From NCBI GenBank assembly GCA_034440635.1, contig JAOTON010001532.1:292015-356014 (forward strand): a stretch of 64,000 nt of DNA, written 5' to 3'. The DNA is from Lepas anatifera. Lineage: Eukaryota; Arthropoda; Thecostraca; Lepadidae. The number at the start of each line of letters is the position of its first letter. The first letter of the stretch is position 1. The notes under the pieces were generated by a model. It made no database searches. It worked only from the letters and a program-made list of their open reading frames with translations, and was not told the DNA's origin. Positions 9,912-20,550 of this stretch are shown here, one piece after another. Made by a program: the position numbers and the translations under genes.

Positions 9912-11729
9912 ACGCTTACATATGCGTCGTCGATTGAACATTTAAGGTCGCTGTGGTCATATCTTTGTTTAGCCATATCAACTGTTATTGAAAACAGGCA
10001 GAAGGGCGGTTCGGCGAAGCCTGATGGTTTCGGTGCAGCATTGCATCCCACCACGTGTTCGGTGCCGAGCCGCCATAGGTTCTCAAGACGTGCGGTTTAC
10101 AGCGGAATTTAACAAGACCCTTTAAATCTAAAATTCAAAACGTTTCAACGCAACGAACCGTGACCTCTTTCTGACAACTTACGTTCTTGAAAAACGTCAA
10201 ATCCTGTGATTTTCAATACTGGACCGTATTGCTCGCTGAACGCACGTGTGGGTTGGTTTGGTTTCGCGTCCAGTCTGGAGTCCAGTTGGGTATTGAGACA
10301 ACACCGGACGTGGTGTTTTAAAGACACAAGTTATTGCCAGAAAAAGTTGCGTTTTTTTCAGCTGTAGCCTTACCTTACCACTTGCCCCCAAAATATCATT
10401 CCTGACATCACCGGCCCAATTTTCCCTGCAATCGCTGGCACACAGGACAGGAATATGTGCCTGGCTGTGTTGTGCCTTTTAAAGTACCATGTAAACGTCC
10501 TGTGGCTTTGTTGTGATAATATCGCAAATGTCTTCGAAACGTTCTGTTGTGCGTTTATTCGTTCCGAAAACATCGTCTAGAACCAAAGACACGTCCGTCG
10601 TCCTGTCACTGAGGTGTAACACAAAACGTTTCCTTGGTCATCTGTCTCATGGAATTCGGGCCTTGTCCTTGGCCACGCAAGCGTACAACCCTATGGGTGT
10701 TTTACTCATTAGCGTTATTACCGAAGGGGTGCGCGGTGCCGACGAGGTCTCTCCCCTACATGTGGAGACCATTTCCCATATGAGCGACACGGCTTGGCTC
10801 GGCCCGACCATCACGCTAGTGGGAAGCTTAAAACTCTACGAATAGGTGTAGGAACCAGAATGAAAGTTTCACTCGTTGGTGGCTGCAAAAATTATATTTG
10901 GTGCATTAACTTTTCGAACAAAACCGTATTCTTACTTGCAAGAGGCGTGCGTTTCTTCAGCGACGCTCCAACACTTTCCGAGTAGGGATTTTGTGAAGTT
11001 GAAGGATTACGAATAAAATAAAAAGCTCACAGCCCGAGCGGGCGATGCCTGTGAGGAAAATTCCCGAACAACTGTTTAATTGTAGTTGACAATTATTACG
11101 CGTGTAATAACGTAATTCAGACCGAATGTACACTTCGATGTACGCCAACGAATTGGTTTGTTCAGAACATCTAAATGTGCAGATTAGTTCAATTGTAATC
11201 CAATAGTTTTTGTAAATTTTTATGGCGTTCGATGTAAACCAATTACAAAAGTTAGATATTCATTCACTGCGACTTGAATAACTCGGTAATTTCATCGCAC
11301 TTATATAAGAGAATAACAATTAACCGTCCGTTAAAGTGTATGTTCTTTTTTCCCCTCTGGGCATCACGCCCTTCACATGCGATCTTGAAGAAGACGTGTC
11401 CGCTTGGTCATAATAAACCAGTTTATATGTCCCATATAACACACTGTAATATGAAGGAAAAATAAGGAACAACGTTATTCTTAAAATTATTATTTTCCGT
11501 GACTTTATTTTTCTGCTGGTGGCTTGCAAGCAGGCCGAAGTCTTCTATTTTCCTTAAATGTTCTGACTTCCTGATTTCTTCGGTTGGCTATGAAATCCAC
11601 CGATGTACTCGTTCCTCAAGATTTATGGGGAATTATTGTTTTCACAATATTATTGAGCATTAATGAGGTTAAGGCCCCATGCATGCAGACGTCTTAACAT
11701 ATCCATTTTACACTTGCACTTAATGTAAA

Positions 11730-11759
11730 ACTTCAGTGATCATCAATGATCACTGAAGT
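11730..11759. repeat. 30-bp palindrome
   Basis: Arms ACTTCAGTGATCAT and ATGATCACTGAAGT are exact 14-nt reverse complements separated by CA. Flanks are AT-rich. Confidence 0.85.
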
Positions 11760-12137
11760 GTTCTAATTAGCTGCAGATTTATAATATTTCGTGTTTTTGA
11801 AAACCATGACATAGTCGAAGGGGCATTTCTGGATAGTTCCGTGTCGTATACAACTATCGTTCAAGCTGCTCGTCTGAGCATTAAATTGAAATAGCGTCAT
11901 GTCTTTGTAAGACCACTTCCAAGGAAGTAGAGAGTACTGGAATACCTAGCTACGGATCTCCAACAGAAACCAAGTCTTAAGTTAACCCAGGAGCAGATTG
12001 TCACCTTCCTGGTAAATCCGATGCATCACGCTTACACATGGGTAAAGGCTGTGCTGTGAGGATAGCTGGGGCACGCGGGGTGCGCCCTCTGCACACCCAG
12101 CGCCCCCTATAGAGCATGCCTGTGCAGTGTTCTCCAG

Positions 12138-12139
<2 letters not shown>

Positions 12140-12223
<84 letters not shown>

Positions 12224-12246
12224 GAGAGAGGAGGGGGAGAGGAGGG
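12140..12246. repeat. (GA)n microsatellite
   Basis: More than 40 GA dinucleotides with few interruptions, passing into a G-rich end. Confidence 0.95.
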
Positions 12247-12657
12247 GGGAGAGAATCCTTCATTTATAGACTCGAGGTCCAGTTACTAATTTGAAAAACA
12301 TCTTCATTTGTACACACACTTTACGATTCTTCAATAGAGAGGCATATACGCAGGCCTTTCTGGTTTTCGGTGTAAAAGCCAAATCTCACTATAGAACAAA
12401 CTATTCCGGATCGCACATACATTCATGTTGCGATTATCAGAGTCACATATCCTATTAACAAAACCCCACACCGCTGAAGACACCATCGTGACAAACACAA
12501 AAAAAACAGCTTTCATTCCGACAACCCTCCACTCACTTCCACGAATCCCCTTCGCCCCCTTCTGAAGTGGGTCGCAGCCGAGAACACTCCCAGCCGATCT
12601 CGACCGCTCCGAAGTGTTCTCGAACAATGCGGGCCAGTTCACTTTGGGAAACCCGGG

Positions 12658-12860
12658 CGGCCTAGTGGCTTCATTGCCTGTCTGCAGATCGGACAGCATG
12701 GATTAACGTGGGTTCAATCCACACGGCGGGGAAACCGCCTTCCCGTGTCCGATCTGACTCGGTGGGAGAGGATCCTTAAACAACCACGCCAATACTCCCT
12801 GTAATTGGGCAAGTGTGCCTGTTGGGAGTGGCCCTAATAAAATAAAATAAATAGAATAAA
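12658..12860 (+). mobile_element. tRNA-derived SINE, complete
   Basis: Box A-like GGCCTAGTGG near the start and box B GGTTCAATCC at 12711 indicate a tRNA-type RNA polymerase III promoter. An unrelated body follows, with an AATAAAATAAA tail. The 9-bp duplication AAACCCGGG flanks it at 12649-12657 and 12861-12869. Confidence 0.82.
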
Positions 12861-13189
12861 AACCCGGGTGATGTATCAGAGTCCAATATTTAGCTAAAAA
12901 AAAGCTAAATCAAACAAAGGCGAACATCTAAATATACAACTACATCCAAAACAAGCTCAATTTTCTGACCACTCTACCTGTCTCCGCCAAAGATGCAGAC
13001 GGCTCCTCCCGTTCAGACACCCGAACTCAGGATCCGATATGCACACTCCCACCTCCCCGACACATTCTACATTCTCCTACACAAACCGCTGAACACCATC
13101 TTTCGCAAGCACTGTTGTGTGACCGCTCGTTATTTGTACACACCGGTTTGTAGTTAGCTTTTTGTAGCTCTTTCTCTTTACGTGATGAA

Positions 13190-13242
13190 TGGCGATGATG
13201 ATGATGATGGATAATGATGATGATGGATGGTGATTATGATAA

Positions 13243-13277
<35 letters not shown>

Positions 13278-13352
13278 TGGATGGATGGTGATAATGATGA
13301 TGATGATGGATGGATGGTGATAATGATGATGATGATAATGGATGATGATCTC
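13190..13352. repeat. GAT/GGAT repeat next to PICK1 exon 8
   Basis: Imperfect GAT trinucleotide and GGAT/TGGA tetranucleotide repeat that reaches to 5 bp before the splice acceptor at 13357, so it occupies the place of the polypyrimidine tract. Confidence 0.95.
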
Positions 13353-13357
13353 CACAG

Positions 13358-13478
13358 GAGATGGATGACGAGGAGTACAGTTATGCAGCCCTGCAGGAGG
13401 CCATGTACCGGGTAGGAGACGGGCAACTACGAGTACAGGGCTGTGGTACTCCGCTGCCCGGCAGGATGCACGAGTCAG
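13358..13478 (+). CDS. PICK1: PICK1 exon 8: BAR domain, with two single-base insertions
   Basis: After a TCCACAG acceptor the exon reads EMDDEEYSYAALQEAMYRV, a clear match to PICK1 EMDDEEYS...LYRV. At about 13415-13418 one extra base shifts the frame, and TGNYEYRAVVLRC follows in the next frame. At about 13456-13458 an extra C in CCC shifts it again, and RQDARVR follows, matching PICK1 RCRQEARAR. The exon then ends AG before GTACC. Both breaks add one base; the second is in a homopolymer. The other seven PICK1 exons are intact, so a consensus error is more likely than decay of the gene. The remaining BAR residues (usually about 65) were not found downstream. Confidence 0.88.
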
Positions 13479-13649
13479 GTACCGGCGGGGGGGAGGTAGG
13501 GAAGGGAATCTGATTACATTTGGTCCTCTAGAGATTGATCTGAAAAGTGAGAAGAAGGTGATGCTCCAAGTATGGAAAAGGTAAGAAAGAGCGAAAAAAT
13601 ATTATAAATACGTGGTGATTAATTGTGATTTTTCCACAAAACAAATTTT

Positions 13650-13930
13650 GTCCAGTTATTTCCTATTACGGCTGCTGGAGTCGGATTCTCACTAAAGTCA
13701 TCACGAGACTTGTCACGGAGACCCCGACCCCACCACCCGAACGAGCAGCTCCCCAAATGAAGGGTTGATTTAGAAGCTAAGTTTCGCTGTTGTTCTTTCT
13801 GCACAGGGACGGTCCCCCATGTGGCGCTTGTTTCACCCTCTCACCTGGATAATGTTTCGTCGTCTTACTCGGTTAATATCTCTCATACCCCGCTGGCGTG
13901 TCAGGGGAACCGGACTCAAGCTTGTGATTC
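13650..13930 (-). mobile_element. tRNA-derived SINE, 5'-truncated
   Basis: On the - strand this matches the full SINE at 63585-63936: box B region GTCCGGTTCCCC, the GGTGGTGGGGTCGGGGTCTC body and the GACTTTAGTGAGA end. Its head before box B is missing or too diverged to see. Confidence 0.75.
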
Positions 13931-14367
13931 ATTCTGATATCTGTATGTTTCATCAGCTTGCCGTGAGCTCCACGTTGCATATATATCAGCTTCCGCAGCG
14001 GCTAGTTTATATGCTGATGATAATATTGCCTATGATATGCCCATTATGATCATGCTGATGCCGTTTGTATGAAGATAAATCAGCACACACCAGGCAAAAC
14101 AGGCAAGGCCGAAACGACGCCGATCAATTATGTGCCTGAATCAAAGTTCTTTAGACACTGTCAGTCTTCAGTGGTCAAGGGACCACAGGAGATGCGTCCC
14201 CGGGGGCGGTCGAGTCAAAAGTGTCTGCCCAAGGGTTGAGTTTGGTGGGATTGTTCAGGCAAACAGATCATGGATCGATGACGGTCCAGCTACCACATCA
14301 ACTTACACCAGTACGTACACAGTACGTGTTACCTGACATAATACTTGTACCATGGTACCATAACGTA
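13931..14367. other. No recognisable feature
   Basis: Sequence between the SINE and the start of the tandem array. I searched it for the missing PICK1 BAR exon and did not find it. Confidence 0.4.
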
Positions 14368-15277
14368 CCGCCACGGCGCCGGGTGATGGGATTACTGTGG
14401 GGGAGCACCTGCAGACCCCTGGATCCGTGCCCGGTGAAAAAGCTTTGATAATTCCAACAAGGAGAGGAGGAAGCCAGCTCCATCCGTTCTGACTTCAGCA
14501 ACCACACGTACTCGGGTTGAATTCTTATCGGAATCATATCGAACTATAGATATTAGAAACAAATCGTCAATGCTGCAGTCAAATCTAATCTAACTACTTA
14601 CACTGTTTTTGAGAACCTGAAAATCATTGCGTCTTTCTTTTGACTGGGCAAACCATGCAACAACAAACAAAGTAGGGTGTCGGGGAGTCTGGCATTGGAC
14701 AGAGATGCTGCACCGCCCTGCAGCGGTGCGCCGGTCCCTTTGCAATGCATTGCAGCCAGTCAGTTCCCTTCGGCAGCCATGTTCAGAAGCGGCGGATATA
14801 CTTCAGCGTAGCCGTCCACGCCAACAGTCAGGTTTTGTGCTCTACTGCATTATTCCACTTGACAAGTTTTCGGACTACACACACGCACCTGCGTGCCTGC
14901 ACGCACGCTGGCACGCACAGGAGGCTCTTCGAACTGTTGAAATTTTAAGGGCTACGCGAGAGCAGCTGTAGATCAGCAGCAGATAAAAGTGTTTCCCATT
15001 TTGCTAATGAAACTGCCCGTGTTTTCAAGTCTCTTAGTGACAAACCATCTCTTGTCGGTGCCAGTTTGACACACCAGTCACTTCTACCCGCCCAGAATTC
15101 GGACAGTCGCGACCGAAGGAGCACAGACATTTTGCGTCCTTCAACTTTGAGGATTTGTGTCTTTGTCAAGTTACTGTACCCTTCTGTTGGGGTGTAGTGT
15201 GACAATAGTTGTACTTCGAACTGATAAAAGTCTTAGCTATTGCTCCACGTAGCTGAGTATTGTGAGAAACAGCAAGT

Positions 15278-15811
15278 ATGAAGTCACTGAGATGTGCACT
15301 TGGACTGGCCTCTATCTGGACAATGCTGTCGGTGATGCAGCCGGCCAGGGCCTGCAGGGAACTGGAACCAGGATATCCAAAGAAATGGAGCGAAATTGTG
15401 CTGCGCAGAGTTTACCCTAAAGGTGACCAAGGCCATTGCCTGTGCTGTCTCAAATGCTACAGCCATCCCGAGTGTGTCAGCTACAACTACAGCGCAACAC
15501 AGAGAATTTGCTGGCTGTACCCTCTGGTGCCCAGCCCAAATACCTTCACGAAGTCGAAGTCGTATAGCTTCTTTCTAATGTCCGGCACATCGGAGAGTGG
15601 CCAGTTTTGCGGTCGCTACTCCGACTGCATTATATCAGGTGAATCCTTTCGGCCTAAGCGTCGCCACCGGCAAAAAGTGGGGGGGCGGCCAAGCTTCAAA
15701 CTGACGCTGACAAAAACTTTCCACGTTACGACCAAATACGGTTCGAATTTGGGCTCCTTGTTGCCTTCTGCACGGCTGGTTATAAGGATGTCCGGTTTTC
15801 TCCCATTTTGA
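15278..15811 (+). CDS. A1: secreted PAN/apple-like Cys-rich protein with transposon-derived tail
   Basis: Open from the ATG, 177 residues. A signal peptide (MKSLRCALGLASIWTMLSVM, cut near ARA|C) is followed by a Cys-rich core, HCLCCLKCYSHPECVSYNYS and ICWLY, resembling a PAN/apple domain. An FCGRYSDC...GES segment resembling the first half of an EB module comes next. From 15651 the frame runs into a hAT-like insertion, so the C terminus is transposon sequence. In A1 the Cys after GES is Phe (TTT for TGT). The paralogue B shows that the original gene ended with two more Cys. The gene appears intronless. A GATAAAAG motif lies 64 bp before the ATG. It may be a decaying copy. Confidence 0.6.
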   Translation: MKSLRCALGLASIWTMLSVMQPARACRELEPGYPKKWSEIVLRRVYPKGDQGHCLCCLKCYSHPECVSYNYSATQRICWLYPLVPSPNTFTKSKSYSFFLMSGTSESGQFCGRYSDCIISGESFRPKRRHRQKVGGRPSFKLTLTKTFHVTTKYGSNLGSLLPSARLVIRMSGFLPF

Positions 15812-15879
15812 TTGAGATCAGGAAATTTTTGTCCAAAAAGTTGGGGCAGGCCCCCCTGCCCCCCCCGTGGCAACGCCTC
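15651..15879. mobile_element. hAT-like MITE inside the A1 reading frame
   Basis: Ends TAAGCGTCGCCACCGG and, reversed, GAGGCGTTGCCAC. Flanked by ATCCTTTC (15643-15650) and TTCCTGTC (15880-15887), an 8-bp target duplication with two changes. G- and C-rich ends, no ORF of its own. The same element occurs at the same codon in A2 and A3. Confidence 0.75.
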
Positions 15880-16189
15880 TTCCTGTCAGGATGAAATCTG
15901 TATGTGAGCACCGAAGGACAGCCTCAAGTTTCTCTGGAAAATTCGAAAACCCAACCCAAGAATACGTCCAAGAATTGGTCATTAGAGTGTCCTTAGGTCC
16001 AACGAGAATGCAACAGCATTGAAAAAACCTATTAAAAAATGCAAGCCCGTACCGAAGATTATCATTTCGATTGTGTGTATGGCAAACAGTTATCACAGAA
16101 GATAAATCCGGAGCAGGACAAATGACTGGAAAAGTAGTTCCGATGACGTCCAATACCTGTTCCAAAATGGTCTCTGCCGCCACGTTTTA

Positions 16190-17516
16190 AGGTAAGACAG
16201 ATGACATTTTGGAGCTCTACCTATGATTCCCTGACACAATTTGATTACAATGTTACCATCCCATGAAACTCAAGCTGATATACATTTCTGTTTCCTGGTT
16301 GGATTGCTTGTGCTTGCTCGCATTATCCATTGTTTTGGCTTTCGTGCACCTACAAAGTTTTCTCGTGTGTAGATTCAGATGAGGTAGCCTGACTTCTGGT
16401 ACGCCTGGTGGGATATGGTATGGTATGGATATGGTACGTTCATTTAAACTACAAAGTTATTCGGAGTATATAGTTTTAGGTTCAAATAGGTTGAATTGTT
16501 TGAAATTGTTTCATACCTTTTGCAACTTATAAAAAACCTGGGCATATACATCACCTGCTCCAAGTTGTGTTGGTGTTATTAGTGTGCTGTTCAATCTTGT
16601 TGACTTTAGTCCGTTTAATCCAAGAAAAACCATCCCCCATGTGGCGAGATATAATAATACACGTGATTTGCGGTCTGTAACTGTTCAGACGCCCGAATTT
16701 CGTGCTGGGGTTTTGCCATTTTAACCTTTCTTCACCAAACTAAGCCTTGAAAATAGCCCGAGGAGACAAATCCACGTGCGTTTTTGAGCCTTTGGACTTT
16801 GGAGGATCGCTTTTCCCAGATTAAATGGACTATACCAGGGTGCGGAATCGCCTCATCAGCTGTATATCTTTCATAGCTTCGGACCGTAAGCACTCATTGT
16901 CACACAAAACACGGAAACAGGGATAAGATGACGTCGGAAGCCAAGCGGCGGGACGGGGGCCCCCGAAACCGGCACCGGCCGAGCACATTTACGTCCCAAT
17001 AAGTGGTGTGTCCGGTGGGAGCAGAGGGGTGCCCAGTTTCACCTTTGTCAGAAGTCTCCGAAACTGGAAGTCACGAAACTAAAAGTCCCGCTGCAAGTCA
17101 CGAAACTGACATGCAATACCGTGGTTTGACAGTTATGTGTGTGTACTCTTATAAATATCGAAAATAAATGCGTTTGTACCCAGATAGTCCCTCGACTTAT
17201 GCAAACAGATCAAGTCTTATCAAAAAGTTTAAAACGGACACTAGTCCTGTTTACAAGCAATGATATTGACTACTTTCCACGCTCGGCAGAAAGCCAGCCA
17301 AAACGCACGTTGCCAGGGCTGAGTTTTTGGGGGACAAACTGGAAAGACTGGGCTACAGCACCAAATCTGTTGTTTTTCGTTTGACTCAACTTTCATCTGT
17401 TTAGAATACCAAATCCAGTGTTACCTTTAAACCCCACTTGTCTCGTTGCTTGACGCGAGCTTGTCGCGCTTGGCAGTCTAAGCAAGCGCGCGTTCAGCAT
17501 CGTGATGAGTGGATTT
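16190..17516. other. Downstream flank of A1
   Basis: Unit sequence shared with 33000-34364, 47340-48344 and, more distantly, with the flank of B4 at 56280-56500. The last match shows that A and B were copied together with their 3' flanks. No gene seen. Confidence 0.55.
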
Positions 17517-17520
17517 TTAA

Positions 17521-18869
17521 CCCGCGCCCCAGTGGGCCTCCGAAGCACCTTCGCCCTGGTGGGGGTGTTTGAACACCCCCTAGAACTCGGCCCCTATGCG
17601 GGAAAGTGAAAAATGCGAGCGCTGATGGATAGCTCATACAAATTCATGAAGTAATTATATCGGCCACTTTTAGACTCAAGTCAATATTGACATCATGTCA
17701 CGTCAAAGAAAATGAAATTTTGAGTAGGCTGGCAGAGTTTGGCTAGAATCATTTTTAGGCACCATTCGCATCTTCTCGTCACGGCAAATCGAATGATGTA
17801 TAATATGACAATACTAGGTCAAAATGCAAAAATGACCTGACCTCAGGTCAGATGAAGGTCACTTCTTAGCCCTTGAATAGTCAATATGAATGTCAATCGA
17901 CTCGTAATGGCAATCTGAACGCAGTGATATCAAAATAAAAGCTGTATCATCATTTCATGCAAAGCTATTTACCTAAGTCTGAAAACTACTTACATAGGCC
18001 GAGATCACCTCTCAGCGGTCAGAAGCCAAAACATGGCAACATGAACCTGGAAAGTGGCCCAGGATACTACGATTTGGAGAATAAGGGAATATTCACAGCT
18101 GTATCAACACAAATCCAGCCCAATTTCTGTTTTTCCCATGTATTTCCAATGGAGAGGTCATGGTCTGCATTTGACCTTAGGTCATCGATGTGGAAAATCC
18201 CCGAACAGTGGCGGATCTAGCCGGCCGGTTTGGGAGGGGCAAACCAAAGTCGAGAGCAAAAGAAACGTCACTTATCAATTGCGCTAAAATATGACCCGTC
18301 GGGAAATTTTAGGTATTGGAGGCGAAAAGCAGAAACACTTCACAAGGTAAGGAATGTGGGCTCGAGCTACTTTTTTCCTATCCAAGCCCCAATATTTACA
18401 CTGAACTTAACTGGTTCTGTTGGAAGTTAAGAGTTGAAGTACCAACATCTAGCTTATAAACTAAAAAGCAGTCGGGGAAAAAGGAGGTTGATCGCTTTGG
18501 GGAGGGGGAACAAATAGTTTTACCCCGAGCTTTTCCGTTGGGGGGGGCAAATGCCTTTTTTGCCCCCTTGGATCCGCCACTGTCCCCGAATATATGTTGT
18601 AGCACTCAGTGGGCCTAGTGTGTGGTATAAGTTTCAATTCCATTGATTCACCCATTTCTTACTTATGCCTCCTTAAACTTTTTTGAGATGAGGTCACTTG
18701 AACTGCAGTGGTGACCTGGCCTGAGATGACGCAAGCTTAAAATTTGTGGGAAAATTGCTGAATTGATCAAGAGTAAGGTATGCCAAGTCCAGCGGCACTT
18801 CGCGGTGCCGTTTTTTTGTGCCGCCTGAAAAACCCGAGGGGTGTTCAAATACCCCCACCGGGGCGAGGG
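17521..18869. mobile_element. TTAA-flanked DNA transposon with nuclear-receptor half-sites
   Basis: Ends CCCGCGCCCCAGTGGG and, reversed, CCCTCGCCCCGGTGGGGG, flanked by TTAA at 17517-17520 and 18870-18873. It has no transposase. It holds AGGTCA/TGACCT half-sites, for example at 17833-17861 and 18133-18170, and a nested hAT element (18206-18582). Its right third is homologous to the element upstream of every B gene. Confidence 0.82.
18206..18582. mobile_element. Nested hAT MITE
   Basis: Ends CAGTGGCGGATC and GATCCGCCACTG. The exact 8-bp duplication TCCCCGAA is at 18198-18205 and 18583-18590, diagnostic of hAT-type insertion. 377 bp, no transposase. Confidence 0.92.
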
Positions 18870-19207
18870 TTAAGATGACAGTCAATTTGGTGTTATAAAA
18901 ATATGTATTTCGAGTCCAGAACAAATCAACATCTATTCGTGCTGTCACACAATCTTTCAGTCCCCCCCAAAATCAACCCTGGCACCGCGCATGATAGCAA
19001 GCCAGCTGACCAATACAAACGTTCATGTAAACGCGACTATTGCACAGCGCCACTGTCGCCATTGTCGAAGTATAACCCTAACAGTTGGTGCATCGTAAAC
19101 CCTCACATTTATTCGTATTACTTGTCCAGCAAAGAGTATAAAATCGGAATATACGGGTATTTATTTTCAGCTTTCGTCCCTGTGTCATTTGTCCAGTGCG
19201 AACGCTA

Positions 19208-19242
19208 ATCGGATGGAATATGGCACTTCTATTCCATCCGAT
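19208..19242. repeat. Hairpin repeat
   Basis: ATCGGATGGAATA and TATTCCATCCGAT are exact 13-nt inverted arms around a 9-nt loop. Copied in unit 3 at about 36057-36091. Confidence 0.8.
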
Positions 19243-19699
19243 TTCCTATTGAACTTTACGAATGAAACACAGATGGAGGCTACCAATAAATAGCTGACAG
19301 CTCCGAGTATAGGATCTTTGCCAGTGGAGAAATCCTGCAAATTCTTTTGATCGTTCACTTGTGTCGTATGAAGAGCATTTTATTGCCCAAGCACTTCAGC
19401 CTGCTACACCGAAGCAGCCGGAAATCAATAAATACCTCCGAGTGCTGTTTGGAAAGCACAACATCAAAAACCACGATGCATGGATTTCGGCCCTCCCTCG
19501 AAATATTTAGGAACAATGGAGACATGGAAGCTGAAAATCCAGACGCAAACGTGCGCACAGGTAATCACATGCACTCATAATTTGAAATAGCATCACTGGT
19601 TGTCTTCGAAAATTCAGCACTAGTGCTGAAAGCCTTCATTCATTTGTGACTGGGAAACAAATATTTATCACCTCAACAGACCAAAGTAAAAAAATGGAC

Positions 19700-19963
19700 T
19701 ATAGGCGGATCCAGGATTGCCGATCAGGAGGGGCAACTTTTTGGGAGAGGGGGCGCCACCCGGACCAAGGGGGTGCCACTTTTGACCTGCAAAACTTATC
19801 AGGTGGGCGCAAAATCCTAAAGGTGGGCGTCGATTTTCGCATCCTGGGGGGAGGGGTAGAAAGTGGCCTTTCAGAGGGGCGCTGTGACCATTTCAGGGGA
19901 CGCCAAAGGTCGATTGGGGGCGGCACCCGCCCCTTTTTGCCCCGCCCCCTAGATCCGCGTCTG
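19700..19963. mobile_element. hAT MITE, CATAGGCGG family
   Basis: Left end ATAGGCGGATCCAGGATTGC, right end AGATCCGCGTCTG, interior rich in GGGGGCGCC. It is related to the complete copy at 53846-54115. The ends have drifted and no clean duplication is visible. Confidence 0.75.
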
Positions 19964-20550
19964 CAAGGGAGACTTGAATAGAACCTGTAGGATACCGAAT
20001 ATTATTAACAGGTTTTCCATTGAATAGTTCACCTTCTAATCGCACCATGGGTCACATCAATAGTGGGAGGATATAGGATAGTAAAGTGCTCGTATTTATT
20101 CGATCATTCTCAAAGAGACCATTGGTGGACATAACTGATGTCTGCGGGTGCATATCATGTCCGTGATATTACTTATATAAGGCAATAAGCCGCTTTTAAT
20201 ATGGCAAAGAAACTTATTTTCCGTATCACAAACTCACTCAAGTATGCGCCGTGTCATACAATACGAGACTCCATTTTACAGAGAAAATTTACAGAGGAAG
20301 CGTATAAATTATTCCTGCAGAGCAAAGTAATTGTTTGAACAGTCGCTCTCCTAAACTTCAGCGCGGTTGAGTGGTACTATTTTGAATTACACTTGTTTTT
20401 GTTCCAACTTGGCCGGGCGCTTGGGGTGAGGCACCCAATCCTTGCTTGGCTGTTGAAACATTGAAAATGAATTGGTCATGCTGCTAAGTAGGCTCATGCG
20501 CCACATTGTTCCACTGCACCCGTTCCGACATTAAATAAACGTGTCCACTA

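Larger units (their letters stand above)
9840..13357 (+). other. PICK1 intron, 3.5 kb
   Basis: Contains a TTCA tetranucleotide repeat, a 30-bp palindrome, a long GA repeat, a SINE and a GAT repeat, all listed separately. 10000-11700 holds no gene or element that I recognise. Confidence 0.55.

Noticed and set aside
13077..13426. ORFs rich in Ile/His/Ser or Asp
   Set aside because: Translations of the GAT repeat.
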